Assembly: GCA_028715025.1 (NCBI GenBank)
Contig: JAQTLG010000018.1
Location: 1 to 12,397 of the forward strand
Direction: 5' to 3'
DNA: 12,397 bases
DNA from: Dehalococcoidia bacterium
Lineage (GTDB): Bacteria > Chloroflexota > Dehalococcoidia > GIF9 > UBA5629
This document shows positions 1 through 8,484 of the stretch, piece after piece. Under the pieces are notes generated by a model. The model searched no databases. It was not told where the DNA came from and worked only from the letters and a program-made list of their open reading frames with translations. The translations under genes and the position numbers were made by a program. How positions within the stretch are numbered: position 1 is the first letter of the stretch; the number at the start of each line of letters is the position of its first letter.

Positions 1-1
1 T

Positions 2-172
2 TTTATTGTGACAGCGAATGACCTTATGTGAGAGTTGGACCTGCAGCTCACGGGCCTGGCTGACATCGAGGTCCCACCGATGGCAGGGGGGAATTTTCAT
101 AAAGCTGATTATAAAGGCTGCACGCTGTATATTACAAATAACGCAGGCCAAATGATAAGGTTGCAGCGATGA
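2..172 (+). pseudogene. possible decayed 3' end of a lipoprotein-like gene
   Basis: Positions 1-332 contain no convincing intact gene. Frame 2 is open from 32 to a TGA at 170-172, with an earlier in-frame TGA at 29-31. Translated, the open part looks protein-like and ends in a segment with MAGGNFHKADYK, then LYITNN. This resembles the C-terminus of the lipoprotein just downstream (MPAGGWYKGSYK, then LYVNNT), and both segments stop 12-13 residues after that point. I infer a remnant or broken paralogue, or the distal part of an upstream gene disrupted by the TGA. No start codon with a good SD serves the open stretch (TTG at 35 and ATG at 80 are unsupported). The similarity is short and was judged by eye, so it could be chance. 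Confidence 0.25.
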
Positions 173-247
173 TCCTGATATTTCGCGCCGATCGTAGTTT
201 CACTCGATTCAATAGCGGAGGAAGTGATCAACGGCACCCGCGTAATT

Positions 248-276
248 TTGAAAAATGACGGGGTTGGCTATAAAAT
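248..276 (+). promoter_or_regulatory. sigma70-type promoter for the lipoprotein gene
   Basis: TTGAAA (248-253), a 17-base spacer and TAAAAT (271-276) each match consensus at five of six positions. Transcription would begin near 283, giving a leader of about 50 nt. The leader contains two GGAGGAT copies (291-297 and 304-310) followed by GGGGG (319-323). Only the last is correctly spaced for the lipoprotein start. Confidence 0.5.
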
Positions 277-332
277 TATTCTCGTTTATAGGAGGATACT
301 ATCGGAGGATCGAATACAGGGGGTTAATAGAT

Positions 333-797
333 ATGAATTCAATACGATCATATATTATTGTTACAATCATCGTGGCGGTTTTGCTGTGCATATTCGCCGG
401 CTGCAGTACTCCGGCAACAGAGGTCAGCCAGCCCGACAAGTCCGCCATCACTGAAGGTGTGATGACCACTTCTGTGGACAACGATTCAAAACCCACCAGT
501 GCCGTAAGCACGGTGTTCGCACCCGATACGCCGGTTATCTATTGTTCGTTCAAGGTCTCGGGTGTCACGGAGGAGGATTTAATCAAAGCCAGCTGGTACT
601 ATATCACGGGCGAAACTGTCGGAAAGGATAACGAGCTGCTTGATGAGATATATACCAGCGCACAGGGTGGCCAAGAGGCTTACTATCTGGCGTTTTACAA
701 ACACATGCCGGCGGGCGGCTGGTACAAAGGCAGTTATAAAGTCGTTCTCTATGTAAATAACACCGAGAAGCTGACAGTGCCTTTCGATGTAAAATAG
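333..797 (+). CDS. small secreted lipoprotein of unknown function
   Basis: I do not recognise a named family. The 154-residue product has a short positive N-terminus, a hydrophobic segment (residues 8-22) and a lipobox-like FAGC ending at Cys24, so it is probably a lipid-anchored exported protein. Phe at -3 of the lipobox is slightly atypical. Residues 25-65 are Ser/Thr/Pro/Asp-rich and look like a flexible linker. Residues 66-154 look beta-rich, with SWYY (88-91) and GGWYKGSYKVVLYV (128-141), as in small Ig-like or substrate-binding extracellular domains. The ATG at 333 is chosen because GGGGG lies 9 nt upstream and the signal peptide begins there. The frame is open back to an ATG at 255, but that would put 26 residues in front of the signal peptide. 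It converges on the next gene with only 16 bp between the stops. Confidence 0.8.
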   Translation: MNSIRSYIIVTIIVAVLLCIFAGCSTPATEVSQPDKSAITEGVMTTSVDNDSKPTSAVSTVFAPDTPVIYCSFKVSGVTEEDLIKASWYYITGETVGKDNELLDEIYTSAQGGQEAYYLAFYKHMPAGGWYKGSYKVVLYVNNTEKLTVPFDVK

Positions 798-813
798 CTT
801 CCGGTATCTATAA

Positions 814-2256
814 CTAGATCACTGATGAACGGCGCAGCCGGGAGTATCCGGCCAGTGCTGCCATAGCCCGGGCGCACTGTTCCGGCGTATCGTATACGGG
901 GATACCGGACTCCTTCAAAGCATCCGATACGGGGTCTTCTTTAACGTCGCTGTACCAGCGCACACAGACGACCGGCTTTCCATAGATACGGGGCAGGTCA
1001 CAAAAACGCTTCGTCCCTTCATCAGTAAGCCTTTTAATATTCTCCAATACATTTTTAGGAAGACTATCGAGTTTTAAGCCCCAGACCAATGGGTTGATCG
1101 GCACGTTGCTGATGACGCCGTCAATATATTCCAGCTTTAATAGTGTTTCCACTACATTGGCTTCATCCATGGCTGTGCGATAGCTTCCGGCAAAGTCTAC
1201 GGGATTGGTGGGAGGCGGGGCGTGGGGAGGGAGCATTTTCATCAGGGCCGCACAGGTATCTTTATCCAGCTCCGGCACCTCAAGCCCCAGTTTCTGACAG
1301 GCGTCTGTGGATACGACACCCTGCCCTCCGGTACCCAGCACGCCAATTCTTTTCCCGGGAGGCAGGGGCGAGCCGAGGAACGCGACTGCCAGATCAAAGG
1401 TCTGGAAAGACTCCTGCGCACGTATCAGGCCGAGTTGTTCGCAGACGCTCTGAAAGACCAGGTCTGAACCTGCGATGGATGCAGTATGCGACATGGTTGC
1501 ACGGGCACCGGCGGGCGAGCTTCCGCCCTTGTAGAGTACGATCGGCTTCTTTCTGAGAGTTTCCTTACAGCTGTCAAGAAACCTTCTGCCGTCTTTAATG
1601 CCCTCCAGGTAAAGTATGATCACCCTGGTATCGTCATCGCATGAGAAGTATTCGATGTAGTCTGCCACGGTGAGGTCAGCCTGGTTGCCAATGCTGATGA
1701 ACGTTCGGAGGCCAAAGCCATTGCTACCGGCCATATCCGCCATGTATCCCCCGAACGTGCCACTTTGAGAGATAAAGGTGATATGCCCCTGTTTGGGCGC
1801 CTGTTCGAAGGCGTTGTTGAGGCAAGCTGCTGCGCTCCAGATACCCATGCAGTTTGGTCCCACACAGCGTATGCCTCCACTCGCTGCGATACCCATGACT
1901 CTTTCTTGAAGCGCCTTTCCCACGCTGCCCGTTTCAGCGAAGCCGGCGGATATCAATATGGCTCCCCGGACACCCTTATCCACGCATTCCTGCATTACGG
2001 CAGGCACATGCACTGCCTGGACAGTTATAACAGCCAGGTCCACCTGTCCAGGTATGTCTTTAACTGAGCGGTAAGAGGGTAAACCCAGTAACGAACTGCC
2101 CTGAGGATTAACAGGATATATCTGGCCGCGGTAGCCTGTGCGCAAAGGCCTTTCGACCATCATATATCCCCATTTGGCGATATTGTCCGAAGCGCCGATG
2201 ATAGCCATGGATCCAGGTTTAAATATGCAGTCGAGCTGTTCTATTATCGAGGGCAA
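814..2256 (-). CDS. ADP-forming acetyl/acyl-CoA synthetase, alpha subunit-like
   Basis: The product has 480 residues. It resembles the alpha subunit of archaeal-type ADP-forming acyl-CoA synthetases, which convert acyl-CoA + ADP + Pi to acid + ATP in the cytoplasm. Visible parts are an N-terminal CoA-binding Rossmann domain (IIGASDN, then YPVNP, then GPNCMGIW) and succinyl-CoA-ligase-like domains with SQSGTFGG and GTGGQGVVSTDA. The motif SHTASIAG holds the His expected to be phosphorylated, at residue 257 with the start chosen here. There is no C-terminal ATP-grasp domain, so an ATP-binding beta subunit must come from elsewhere; none is in the window. The TTG at 2256 is chosen because GGAGGT lies 6 nt upstream. 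A GTG at 2304 in the same frame lacks an SD and would add 16 unlikely residues. Substrate (acetate, branched-chain or aryl acid) cannot be told from sequence alone. Confidence 0.85.
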   Translation of the reverse strand: MPSIIEQLDCIFKPGSMAIIGASDNIAKWGYMMVERPLRTGYRGQIYPVNPQGSSLLGLPSYRSVKDIPGQVDLAVITVQAVHVPAVMQECVDKGVRGAILISAGFAETGSVGKALQERVMGIAASGGIRCVGPNCMGIWSAAACLNNAFEQAPKQGHITFISQSGTFGGYMADMAGSNGFGLRTFISIGNQADLTVADYIEYFSCDDDTRVIILYLEGIKDGRRFLDSCKETLRKKPIVLYKGGSSPAGARATMSHTASIAGSDLVFQSVCEQLGLIRAQESFQTFDLAVAFLGSPLPPGKRIGVLGTGGQGVVSTDACQKLGLEVPELDKDTCAALMKMLPPHAPPPTNPVDFAGSYRTAMDEANVVETLLKLEYIDGVISNVPINPLVWGLKLDSLPKNVLENIKRLTDEGTKRFCDLPRIYGKPVVCVRWYSDVKEDPVSDALKESGIPVYDTPEQCARAMAALAGYSRLRRSSVI

Positions 2257-2262
2257 GGCAGA

Positions 2263-2268
2263 ACCTCC
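2263..2268 (-). promoter_or_regulatory. SD that fixes the TTG start of the CoA-ligase gene
   Basis: GGAGGT on the minus strand lies 6 nt upstream of the TTG at 2256. It falls inside the longer open frame that begins at the GTG at 2304, so the longer start is unlikely. Confidence 0.7.
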
Positions 2269-2287
2269 GGATAAAGGCGTTGGACGG

Positions 2288-2316
2288 ATTATAAACCATT
2301 TCACCTCTGGATTTCA
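2288..2316 (-). promoter_or_regulatory. candidate promoter of the CoA-ligase gene
   Basis: A perfect TATAAT (2288-2293, minus strand) with a weak -35 (TGAAAT, 2311-2316) at a 17-base spacing. The start point would be near 2281, giving a leader of about 25 nt. Just upstream, CCCGA and TCGGG (2319-2323 and 2331-2335) form a small inverted repeat at a position suited to a regulator. Confidence 0.4.
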
Positions 2317-2360
2317 TGCCCGAATATATGTCGGGTCACGAGCGTTAACAGATGGATGTA

Positions 2361-2371
2361 ATATGCGATAT
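2361..2371. repeat. ATATGCGATAT element, copy 1 (upstream of rpsP promoter)
   Basis: ATATGCGATAT is symmetric around GCG and lies 2 bp upstream of the rpsP -35 box. The same 11 bases occur at 11037-11047, 13 bp upstream of the -35 box of the DUF151 gene. This may be a shared binding site or chance. Confidence 0.3.
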
Positions 2372-2373
2372 TG

Positions 2374-2402
2374 TTGACAGGTACGAACGCTTCCGGCATA
2401 AT
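2374..2402 (+). promoter_or_regulatory. strong sigma70-type promoter for rpsP-khpA
   Basis: A perfect TTGACA (2374-2379), a 17-base spacer and CATAAT (2397-2402, one mismatch). The start point is near 2409, about 33 nt before the rpsP ATG. This fits constitutive high expression of a ribosomal protein gene. Confidence 0.75.
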
Positions 2403-2441
2403 TACCAGTAAAAAATAAAGGACTACAGGTAAACCGACATC

Positions 2442-2789
2442 ATGGTAAAAATCAGGTTAAGAAGGACAGGCGCCAGGCACAAGCCTATGTACAGGATTGT
2501 GGTGACCGACAGCAAGGCACCCCGCGAAGGCGCTTTCATCGAAATCATAGGGAATTATAATCCGCTTAATGACCCTGAGACTATTAATATAAATGAGGAC
2601 AAGGCTCTGGCCTGGCTGGAAAAAGGTGCCCAGCCGACGGAGACGACATACAGGTTGCTGGCTAAAACCGGCGTGATGGCAAAATTTAACGCGGCGCATC
2701 CTACAAGAAAATTCAAACAGGCGGTACAGAAGACTACTCAGAAGGTGAAGAAGAAGTCCAAATCTGCAACTGAGGTGAAGGCATCATGA
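2442..2789 (+). CDS. rpsP: 30S ribosomal protein bS16
   Basis: The product is small-subunit ribosomal protein bS16, which binds 16S rRNA during early 30S assembly. The N-terminus MVKIRLRRTGARHKPMYRIV is the family signature, followed by the conserved GNYNPLN and the ALAWLEKGAQPTETTYRLLAKTGV segment. The 115-residue length exceeds the usual core of about 80-90 because of a Lys/Thr-rich tail (residues 90-115). An AGGT 11 nt upstream is a modest SD. The stop overlaps the khpA start in an ATGA junction, so the two genes are translationally coupled. Confidence 0.97.
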   Translation: MVKIRLRRTGARHKPMYRIVVTDSKAPREGAFIEIIGNYNPLNDPETININEDKALAWLEKGAQPTETTYRLLAKTGVMAKFNAAHPTRKFKQAVQKTTQKVKKKSKSATEVKAS

Positions 2790-3013
2790 AGGAGTTAGTC
2801 GAATACATTGCCCGGTGTATCGTGAGCGCGCCCGATGACGTCAAGGTAACACAGGAGACTGATGCGGGGGGGGTGGTCATCAAGCTGGAGGTAAATGCCG
2901 AGGACAAGGGACGGGTAATCGGCAAGCAGGGGAGGGTTGCTGAAGCCATGCGCACTCTTTTGCGCGTGGTCGCCACCAAAGAAGGTACCAGAGTTAGACT
3001 CGAGATAATCTAA
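2786..3013 (+). CDS. khpA: KH-domain RNA-binding protein KhpA
   Basis: This 75-residue protein is a single KH domain with the RNA-contacting GxxG loop as GKQG (residues 46-49), preceded by RVI and followed by VAEAMRTLLRVV. KhpA proteins bind many transcripts and in Gram-positive bacteria act with KhpB in cell-size and division control. Its place directly after rpsP with a 4-nt overlap is the usual one. In many bacteria rimM and trmD follow, but here transcription should end at a terminator 19 nt downstream, so the operon is reduced to two genes. Confidence 0.92.
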   Translation: MKELVEYIARCIVSAPDDVKVTQETDAGGVVIKLEVNAEDKGRVIGKQGRVAEAMRTLLRVVATKEGTRVRLEII

Positions 3014-3032
3014 TATTATCCAATAATAAAAG

Positions 3033-3073
3033 AGCCAATATCGACCGGACGATCGATATTGGCTTATATTTTT
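3033..3073. terminator. bidirectional rho-independent terminator
   Basis: A perfect 12-bp stem (AGCCAATATCGA 3033-3044 with TCGATATTGGCT 3053-3064) encloses an 8-base loop. It is followed by TATATTTTT on the plus strand. On the minus strand it is followed by CTTTTATTATT. It lies between the converging khpA and atpC genes and should end both operons. Confidence 0.85.
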
Positions 3074-3081
3074 ACTGCAAT

Positions 3082-3513
3082 CTATACGCTGGGCCTATAG
3101 CCTGGTCCTCTGCGGCGTTTTTCTGCAACATGCAAGCGGGCGATAGAACGCCTGAGGGCAGCCTCCGCCCTCGACTGGTCGATATCAGGGGTGATTGACT
3201 TCAACCGATCTTCTGCCCTCTGTTTTGCCGCAGTGGCGCGTTCAAGATCGATCTCATCCGATCTCTCACAGGCATCGGCCAGCAGGATCACCTTTTCCGG
3301 CATGACCTCCATGAAACCGCCGCTGATAACCATATATTGCTCGTCTCCGTCTTTGCGTATGACAAGTTCGCCCGGGGCAAGCATGGTGATGAGTGGGGCA
3401 TGCTTGGGGAGTACGGTCATCTGCCCCTCGGTACCTTCGGCAATGATGGTAGTTACATCGCCGGAAAAGACCTGGCGCTCGGCAGTGACTATCTCTAACT
3501 TCATAGTTGGCAT
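3082..3513 (-). CDS. atpC: F1Fo ATP synthase epsilon subunit
   Basis: Epsilon is part of the central stalk of F1; it couples to the c-ring and can inhibit ATP hydrolysis. The 143-residue product has the N-terminal beta-sandwich with KLEIVTAERQVFSGDV, then EGQMTVLPKHAPLIT and an ISGGFMEV strand. A C-terminal helical hairpin follows (about residues 85-130), with a basic tail RRRGPGYRPSV. The ATG at 3513 is 2 nt after the atpD stop, with AGGGG 7 nt upstream inside the end of atpD; the Met at codon 4 is a possible alternative. It is the last gene of the operon and is followed by the terminator. Confidence 0.95.
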   Translation of the reverse strand: MPTMKLEIVTAERQVFSGDVTTIIAEGTEGQMTVLPKHAPLITMLAPGELVIRKDGDEQYMVISGGFMEVMPEKVILLADACERSDEIDLERATAAKQRAEDRLKSITPDIDQSRAEAALRRSIARLHVAEKRRRGPGYRPSV

Positions 3514-3515
3514 GA

Positions 3516-4907
3516 TTACGCCCCTAATTTCTGTGCTTTCTCTGCAGCTTCTTCAATGGTACCCACCATTACAAATGCAGATTCCGGAAGGTGGTCCCAT
3601 TTGCCTTCAAGTATCTCTTTAAATCCGCGGACGGTCTCCTTGATCGATACATATTTGCCAGGTATGCCCGTAAATGGCTCCGCTACGAACATGGGCTGCG
3701 TAAGGAACCTCTGTATGCGGCGTGCCCTGTTGACGGTCACCTTGTCTTCTTCGCTCAGCTCTTCCATGCCCAGGATGGCGATTACGTCCTGCAGGTCCTT
3801 GTATCGTTGCAGCACCTTCTGAATGCCGCGGGCAGCCTGGTAGTGATCCTCTCCCACGACCTGGGGATCGAGAATGCGCGAGGTGGAGGCCAGAGGGTCC
3901 ACCGCCGGGTAGAAACCCTGGGCCGCGATGGCGCGCTCGAGCGATACGACGCCATCGAGATGGCCGAAGGTTGTAACGATGCCGGGATCGGTGTAGTCAT
4001 CCGCCGGTACATAAATGGCCTGGAACGAGGTGATCGAACCTTTCTTGGTTGAGGTGATGCGGTCTTCCATCTCGGCTACGTCGGTGCCCAGAGTAGGCTG
4101 ATAGCCTACGGCTGAAGGCATGCGGCCAAGCAGCGCCGACACTTCCATGTTGGCGAGAATGTGGCGGTAAATGTTGTCGACGAAAAGCAGCACATCCAGC
4201 CCCTCGTGATCGCGGAAGTGTTCAGCAAATGTTACCCCGGTGAGCGCAACACGGGCACGGACGCCGGGAGGCTCGTTCATCTGGCCGAAGACCATGATAG
4301 TCTTTTCGATGACGCCTGATTCTTTCATTTCACGCCAGAGGTCATTGCCTTCCCTGGACCTCTCTCCCACGCCGGCAAATACCGAGAAGCCGCCATGAGC
4401 GGTTGCGATATTATGGATAAGCTCCTGAATGATGACCGTCTTGCCCACACCTGCGCCGCCGTAGGCTCCGATCTTACCTCCCCTGGTGAAAGGAGTTATG
4501 AGGTCGATAACCTTGATGCCGGTTTCCAGCATCTGTATAGTTGTCTCCTGCTCAGCCAGGCTGGGCGGATCGCGGTGAATGGGTAATTTATCCTTAGTCT
4601 TTATCTCTCCCAGCTTGTCCAGGGGATCGCCGAATACGTTGAAAAGGCGTCCCAGAGTAGCTTTGCCGACAGGTACTGAGATGGGAGCGCCGGTATCGAC
4701 TGCCACTGCGCCCCTCTCCAGGCCCTCGGTAGGGCAAAGGGACAGGCAGCGCACCCAGTTATTCCCTATATGTTGCACTGTCTCCAGCACGATCTTCTCG
4801 CCGTCCTGCATAATCTCGAGGGCGTTATAAATCGCAGGCAGTTCCTCCTGGGGAAACTCGACGTCGACTACCGTGCCGATCACCTGAATTACTTTACCTT
4901 TTGCCAA
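3516..4907 (-). CDS. atpD: F1Fo ATP synthase beta subunit (catalytic)
   Basis: Beta carries the catalytic sites for ATP synthesis. The 463-residue product shows Walker A GGAGVGKT (150-157), GERSREGND with the catalytic Glu at 182, Walker B LLFVDN with Asp244, GRMPSAVGYQPTL, and ITSTKKGSITSFQAIYVPADD. After Walker B the sequence is YRHILANMEVS, where the commonest form is FRFTQAGSEVS. The DELSEED loop reads EELSEED (382-388). The TTG at 4907 is chosen because AGGAGG lies 6 nt upstream and the protein then begins MAKGKVIQVIG as in the family. A more upstream TTG (4934) would place that SD inside the gene. The preceding atpG stop TAG is embedded in this SD. Confidence 0.97.
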   Translation of the reverse strand: MAKGKVIQVIGTVVDVEFPQEELPAIYNALEIMQDGEKIVLETVQHIGNNWVRCLSLCPTEGLERGAVAVDTGAPISVPVGKATLGRLFNVFGDPLDKLGEIKTKDKLPIHRDPPSLAEQETTIQMLETGIKVIDLITPFTRGGKIGAYGGAGVGKTVIIQELIHNIATAHGGFSVFAGVGERSREGNDLWREMKESGVIEKTIMVFGQMNEPPGVRARVALTGVTFAEHFRDHEGLDVLLFVDNIYRHILANMEVSALLGRMPSAVGYQPTLGTDVAEMEDRITSTKKGSITSFQAIYVPADDYTDPGIVTTFGHLDGVVSLERAIAAQGFYPAVDPLASTSRILDPQVVGEDHYQAARGIQKVLQRYKDLQDVIAILGMEELSEEDKVTVNRARRIQRFLTQPMFVAEPFTGIPGKYVSIKETVRGFKEILEGKWDHLPESAFVMVGTIEEAAEKAQKLGA

Positions 4908-4913
4908 ATTGCA

Positions 4914-4919
4914 CCTCCT
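4914..4919 (-). promoter_or_regulatory. SD of atpD, overlapping the atpG stop
   Basis: AGGAGG is preceded by T, so the atpG stop TAG (4918-4920) shares bases with the SD. It lies 6 nt before the TTG at 4907 and decides that start. Ribosomes finishing atpG would end on the atpD initiation site. Confidence 0.8.
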
Positions 4920-5775
4920 ATTTGAGACCTTCAACGCCTGCGACGATATCGAGCAATTCCTTGGTGATCATCTCCTGGCGGGCCTTGTTCAATGTCAGCG
5001 TAAGCTCGGCGATGACATCGTAAGCATTGTCGGTGGCGTTGCGCATAGCCATCATGCGTGCCGACTGCTCGCTGGCGATCGATTCAAGTATGGAGTGATA
5101 CACCTGCATTTCGACGAACCTTGGCAGTAATTCGCCGAGTACATGCACAGCGTTGGGTTCGAATATATATTCCGGGCTGACGGTCTTGGGCAACTGCGCC
5201 GGCTCAACGGGCAGTAAAAGCTCCAGTACGGGTTTCTGGCTCATAAGATTGACGAACCTGGAATAGGCGATATAAACACGGTCATAGAGTCCACTTGTAT
5301 AATCGTCTATTACTATCTGCGATATAGCCATGGTATCTGCCATCTTGGGGCGGTCACCAAGTTTGGTGAATTCAGCACGGATCTCACGCATTGATCGGCG
5401 CATGAAATCGCGGCCTTTTGAGCCGACTGAAATAACTGTGACCGGAACCTTCTGATCGAGAATAAAATTGCCCACCAGCCGGTTCAGGTTGGTGTTTAAG
5501 CCGCCGCACAAACCCCTGTCGGACGTTATATGCACGATACCTATTTTGTTTACAGGACGTGCCACCAGCAGTGGGTGGACAGCTCCTCCGGCGGCAGCCT
5601 GGGCGGACAGGTCGGCTATAATCTGCATGATCTTGTCGCTGTAGGGCCTTCCTGCGATTGCCATATCTTGGGCCTTCTTCATTTTAGCAGTGGCGATCAT
5701 CTCCATGGCACGGGTTATCTTGGCCGTGCTCTGGACACTGCGGATCCGCCGTCTAAGTATTTTCGGACTTACCAT
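4918..5775 (-). CDS. atpG: F1Fo ATP synthase gamma subunit
   Basis: Gamma is the rotating shaft inside the alpha3beta3 hexamer. The 285-residue product has the family N-terminal helix (LRRRIRSVQSTAKITRAMEM, then ATAKMKKAQ), the central ITSDRGLCGGLNTN motif, and the C-terminal helix with ESIASEQSARMMAMRNATDNA and LTLNKARQEMITKELLDIVAG. Length is normal. The ATG at 5775 has GAGG 8 nt upstream, and that SD overlaps the TGA stop of atpA 10 nt away, indicating translational coupling. Confidence 0.97.
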   Translation of the reverse strand: MVSPKILRRRIRSVQSTAKITRAMEMIATAKMKKAQDMAIAGRPYSDKIMQIIADLSAQAAAGGAVHPLLVARPVNKIGIVHITSDRGLCGGLNTNLNRLVGNFILDQKVPVTVISVGSKGRDFMRRSMREIRAEFTKLGDRPKMADTMAISQIVIDDYTSGLYDRVYIAYSRFVNLMSQKPVLELLLPVEPAQLPKTVSPEYIFEPNAVHVLGELLPRFVEMQVYHSILESIASEQSARMMAMRNATDNAYDVIAELTLTLNKARQEMITKELLDIVAGVEGLK

Positions 5776-5785
5776 CTAAATCGCC

Positions 5786-7297
<1,512 letters not shown>

Positions 7298-7302
7298 TCT
7301 GC

Positions 7303-7312
7303 TCACCCCCTT
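7303..7312 (-). promoter_or_regulatory. SD of atpA containing the decoy GTG
   Basis: AAGGGGGTGA matches the anti-SD complement over ten bases with one G replacing A. The in-frame GTG at 7306-7304 lies within it, so initiation is more likely at the TTG at 7297. Confidence 0.6.
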
Positions 7313-7321
7313 AAAGGTTGT

Positions 7322-7861
7322 TTATTTCGTAGCTTCTACAAGGTCTTTCCTCAGCAGTTCCAGCTTGTTACGGATACTGCCGTCTATTAAAGTATCTTCA
7401 ATGCGGGCTACTATGCCGCCGAGTATGGAAGGATTGACCTTGAGCTTAACGGTAACTTTCCTGCCGGTTATCTTTTCGAGTTGACCGGTTATCTTCTGTT
7501 TATCGTTTTCATCCAGAGGGACAGCGGTCGTGACCACGGCGTGCTTGATGCCACGCTGTTCATCGACCAGTTGGTCATATTCATCGGCTATCTGTTCTGC
7601 GTTCTTTATCCTGCCTTTCAGAATGAGCAGGTAGCACAGATTAAGGACAAGCTCATTTGACGTATTAAGCTTCTGTTTGATCAATTCCGCTTTAAGGTTG
7701 AATGAGACCTTGGGATGATCTATCAGATCCACAATCTCTCTGTCCTTCATCAGGTCAGCCAGCTTGCGGAGCTCCTTTTTCCATTCATCCAGGTTGTTCT
7801 TCGCCTGTGCGATCTGAAAGATCGCTTGCGCGTAGCGCCTGGCAGAAATCGTCGAAATCAT
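7322..7861 (-). CDS. atpH: F1Fo ATP synthase delta subunit
   Basis: Delta sits on top of F1 and joins it to the peripheral b stalk. The 179-residue product has the N-terminal helical bundle beginning ISARRYAQAIFQIAQ, and the C-terminal segment with VTTAVPLDENDKQKITGQLEKITGRKVTVKLKVNPSILGGIVARI and a terminal GSIRNKLELLRKDL, all typical of the family. The ATG at 7861 has AGGA 7 nt upstream, and the gap to atpF is 13 nt. Confidence 0.95.
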   Translation of the reverse strand: MISTISARRYAQAIFQIAQAKNNLDEWKKELRKLADLMKDREIVDLIDHPKVSFNLKAELIKQKLNTSNELVLNLCYLLILKGRIKNAEQIADEYDQLVDEQRGIKHAVVTTAVPLDENDKQKITGQLEKITGRKVTVKLKVNPSILGGIVARIEDTLIDGSIRNKLELLRKDLVEATK

Positions 7862-7874
7862 TTATCTATCCTGC

Positions 7875-8375
7875 CTAATTCTGTTTAAACGTATTACTCT
7901 GGTCCAGTACTTCATTGATCAGTTTGCGGTGTTTCTGCGCATCAAGAGACTCATTAATGATCTTTTCGGCTGCCAGGATAGTGAGGTTGGAGAACTCTGA
8001 CCGCAGCTCTGCGATGGATTTATCGCGTTCGAGCTTGATCTCATCCTTGGCCTTGTTTATGATTACGTCTGCTTCCTTGCGCGCACCTTCTTTAGCCTCT
8101 TCCTTGATCTTATCGGCTATCTGAGAGGCTTGCGTGATGATCACCTGGCCTTCCTTGCGTGCAGCTTCGACAGCAGCTTTGATCTGTTCCTCGCTGCGGC
8201 TCGTCTGCTCCTTTATCTTCTCGGCCTGTTCCAGGCTCTCCTTAATCTTGGCGGCCCGCTCATCAAGCATTTTAAGGACCGGCTTGTATAGGATCGCCGT
8301 GAGCAGCCCGAAGAGGACAAGGAAATTGATCAGAAATGCAACGGTAAGTTGCCAATTTATTCCGATATTTTCCAT
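7875..8375 (-). CDS. atpF: F1Fo ATP synthase b subunit
   Basis: Subunit b is the membrane-anchored peripheral stalk. The 166-residue product has one N-terminal membrane helix (about residues 8-29), the conserved YKPVLKMLDERAAKI, and then a long charged coiled coil rich in Glu, Lys, Ala and Arg to about residue 150. This is the usual length for a single b protein, and there is no second b' gene in the operon, so b is probably a homodimer. The ATG at 8375 has GAGG 5 nt upstream. Confidence 0.95.
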   Translation of the reverse strand: MENIGINWQLTVAFLINFLVLFGLLTAILYKPVLKMLDERAAKIKESLEQAEKIKEQTSRSEEQIKAAVEAARKEGQVIITQASQIADKIKEEAKEGARKEADVIINKAKDEIKLERDKSIAELRSEFSNLTILAAEKIINESLDAQKHRKLINEVLDQSNTFKQN

Positions 8376-8443
8376 ATTTACCTCAAAGTTCTAATCCTGT
8401 TTATTCTCGAAACAGCGCCGACTCTTATTGATGGCGCCGGGAA

Positions 8444-8465
8444 GGTATCCAATCGAATTGGTACT
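8444..8465 (-). other. intercistronic hairpin after atpE
   Basis: In the 109-nt gap between atpE and atpF, the longest in the operon, GTA-T-CCAAT pairs with ATTGG-TAC around a CGA loop. This gives eight pairs plus one wobble, with a single bulged base. A weaker GCGCC/GGCGC pairing lies at 8415-8437. It is not followed by a T-run, so it is unlikely to be a full terminator. It could protect or differentially stabilise atpE mRNA, whose product is needed in many copies. Confidence 0.4.
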
Positions 8466-8484
8466 CCCTAAGCAGTAACAGGCA

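Noticed and set aside
29..31. TGA read as selenocysteine, because GGACCT and AGGTCC downstream (38-43 and 69-74) could pair
   Set aside because: The surrounding peptide does not match any selenoprotein motif I know, and the pairing leaves a large open loop unlike a bacterial SECIS element. A second and third in-frame TGA follow.
224..454. 76-codon frame starting with GTG at 224
   Set aside because: Its GGAGG is only 2 nt from the GTG, it overlaps the lipoprotein gene in another frame, and its second half is the shadow of the signal peptide and linker.
806..819. Terminator between the converging lipoprotein and CoA-ligase genes
   Set aside because: The only pairing is a 5-bp AT-rich stem (ATCTA/TAGAT) without a T-run, too weak to call.
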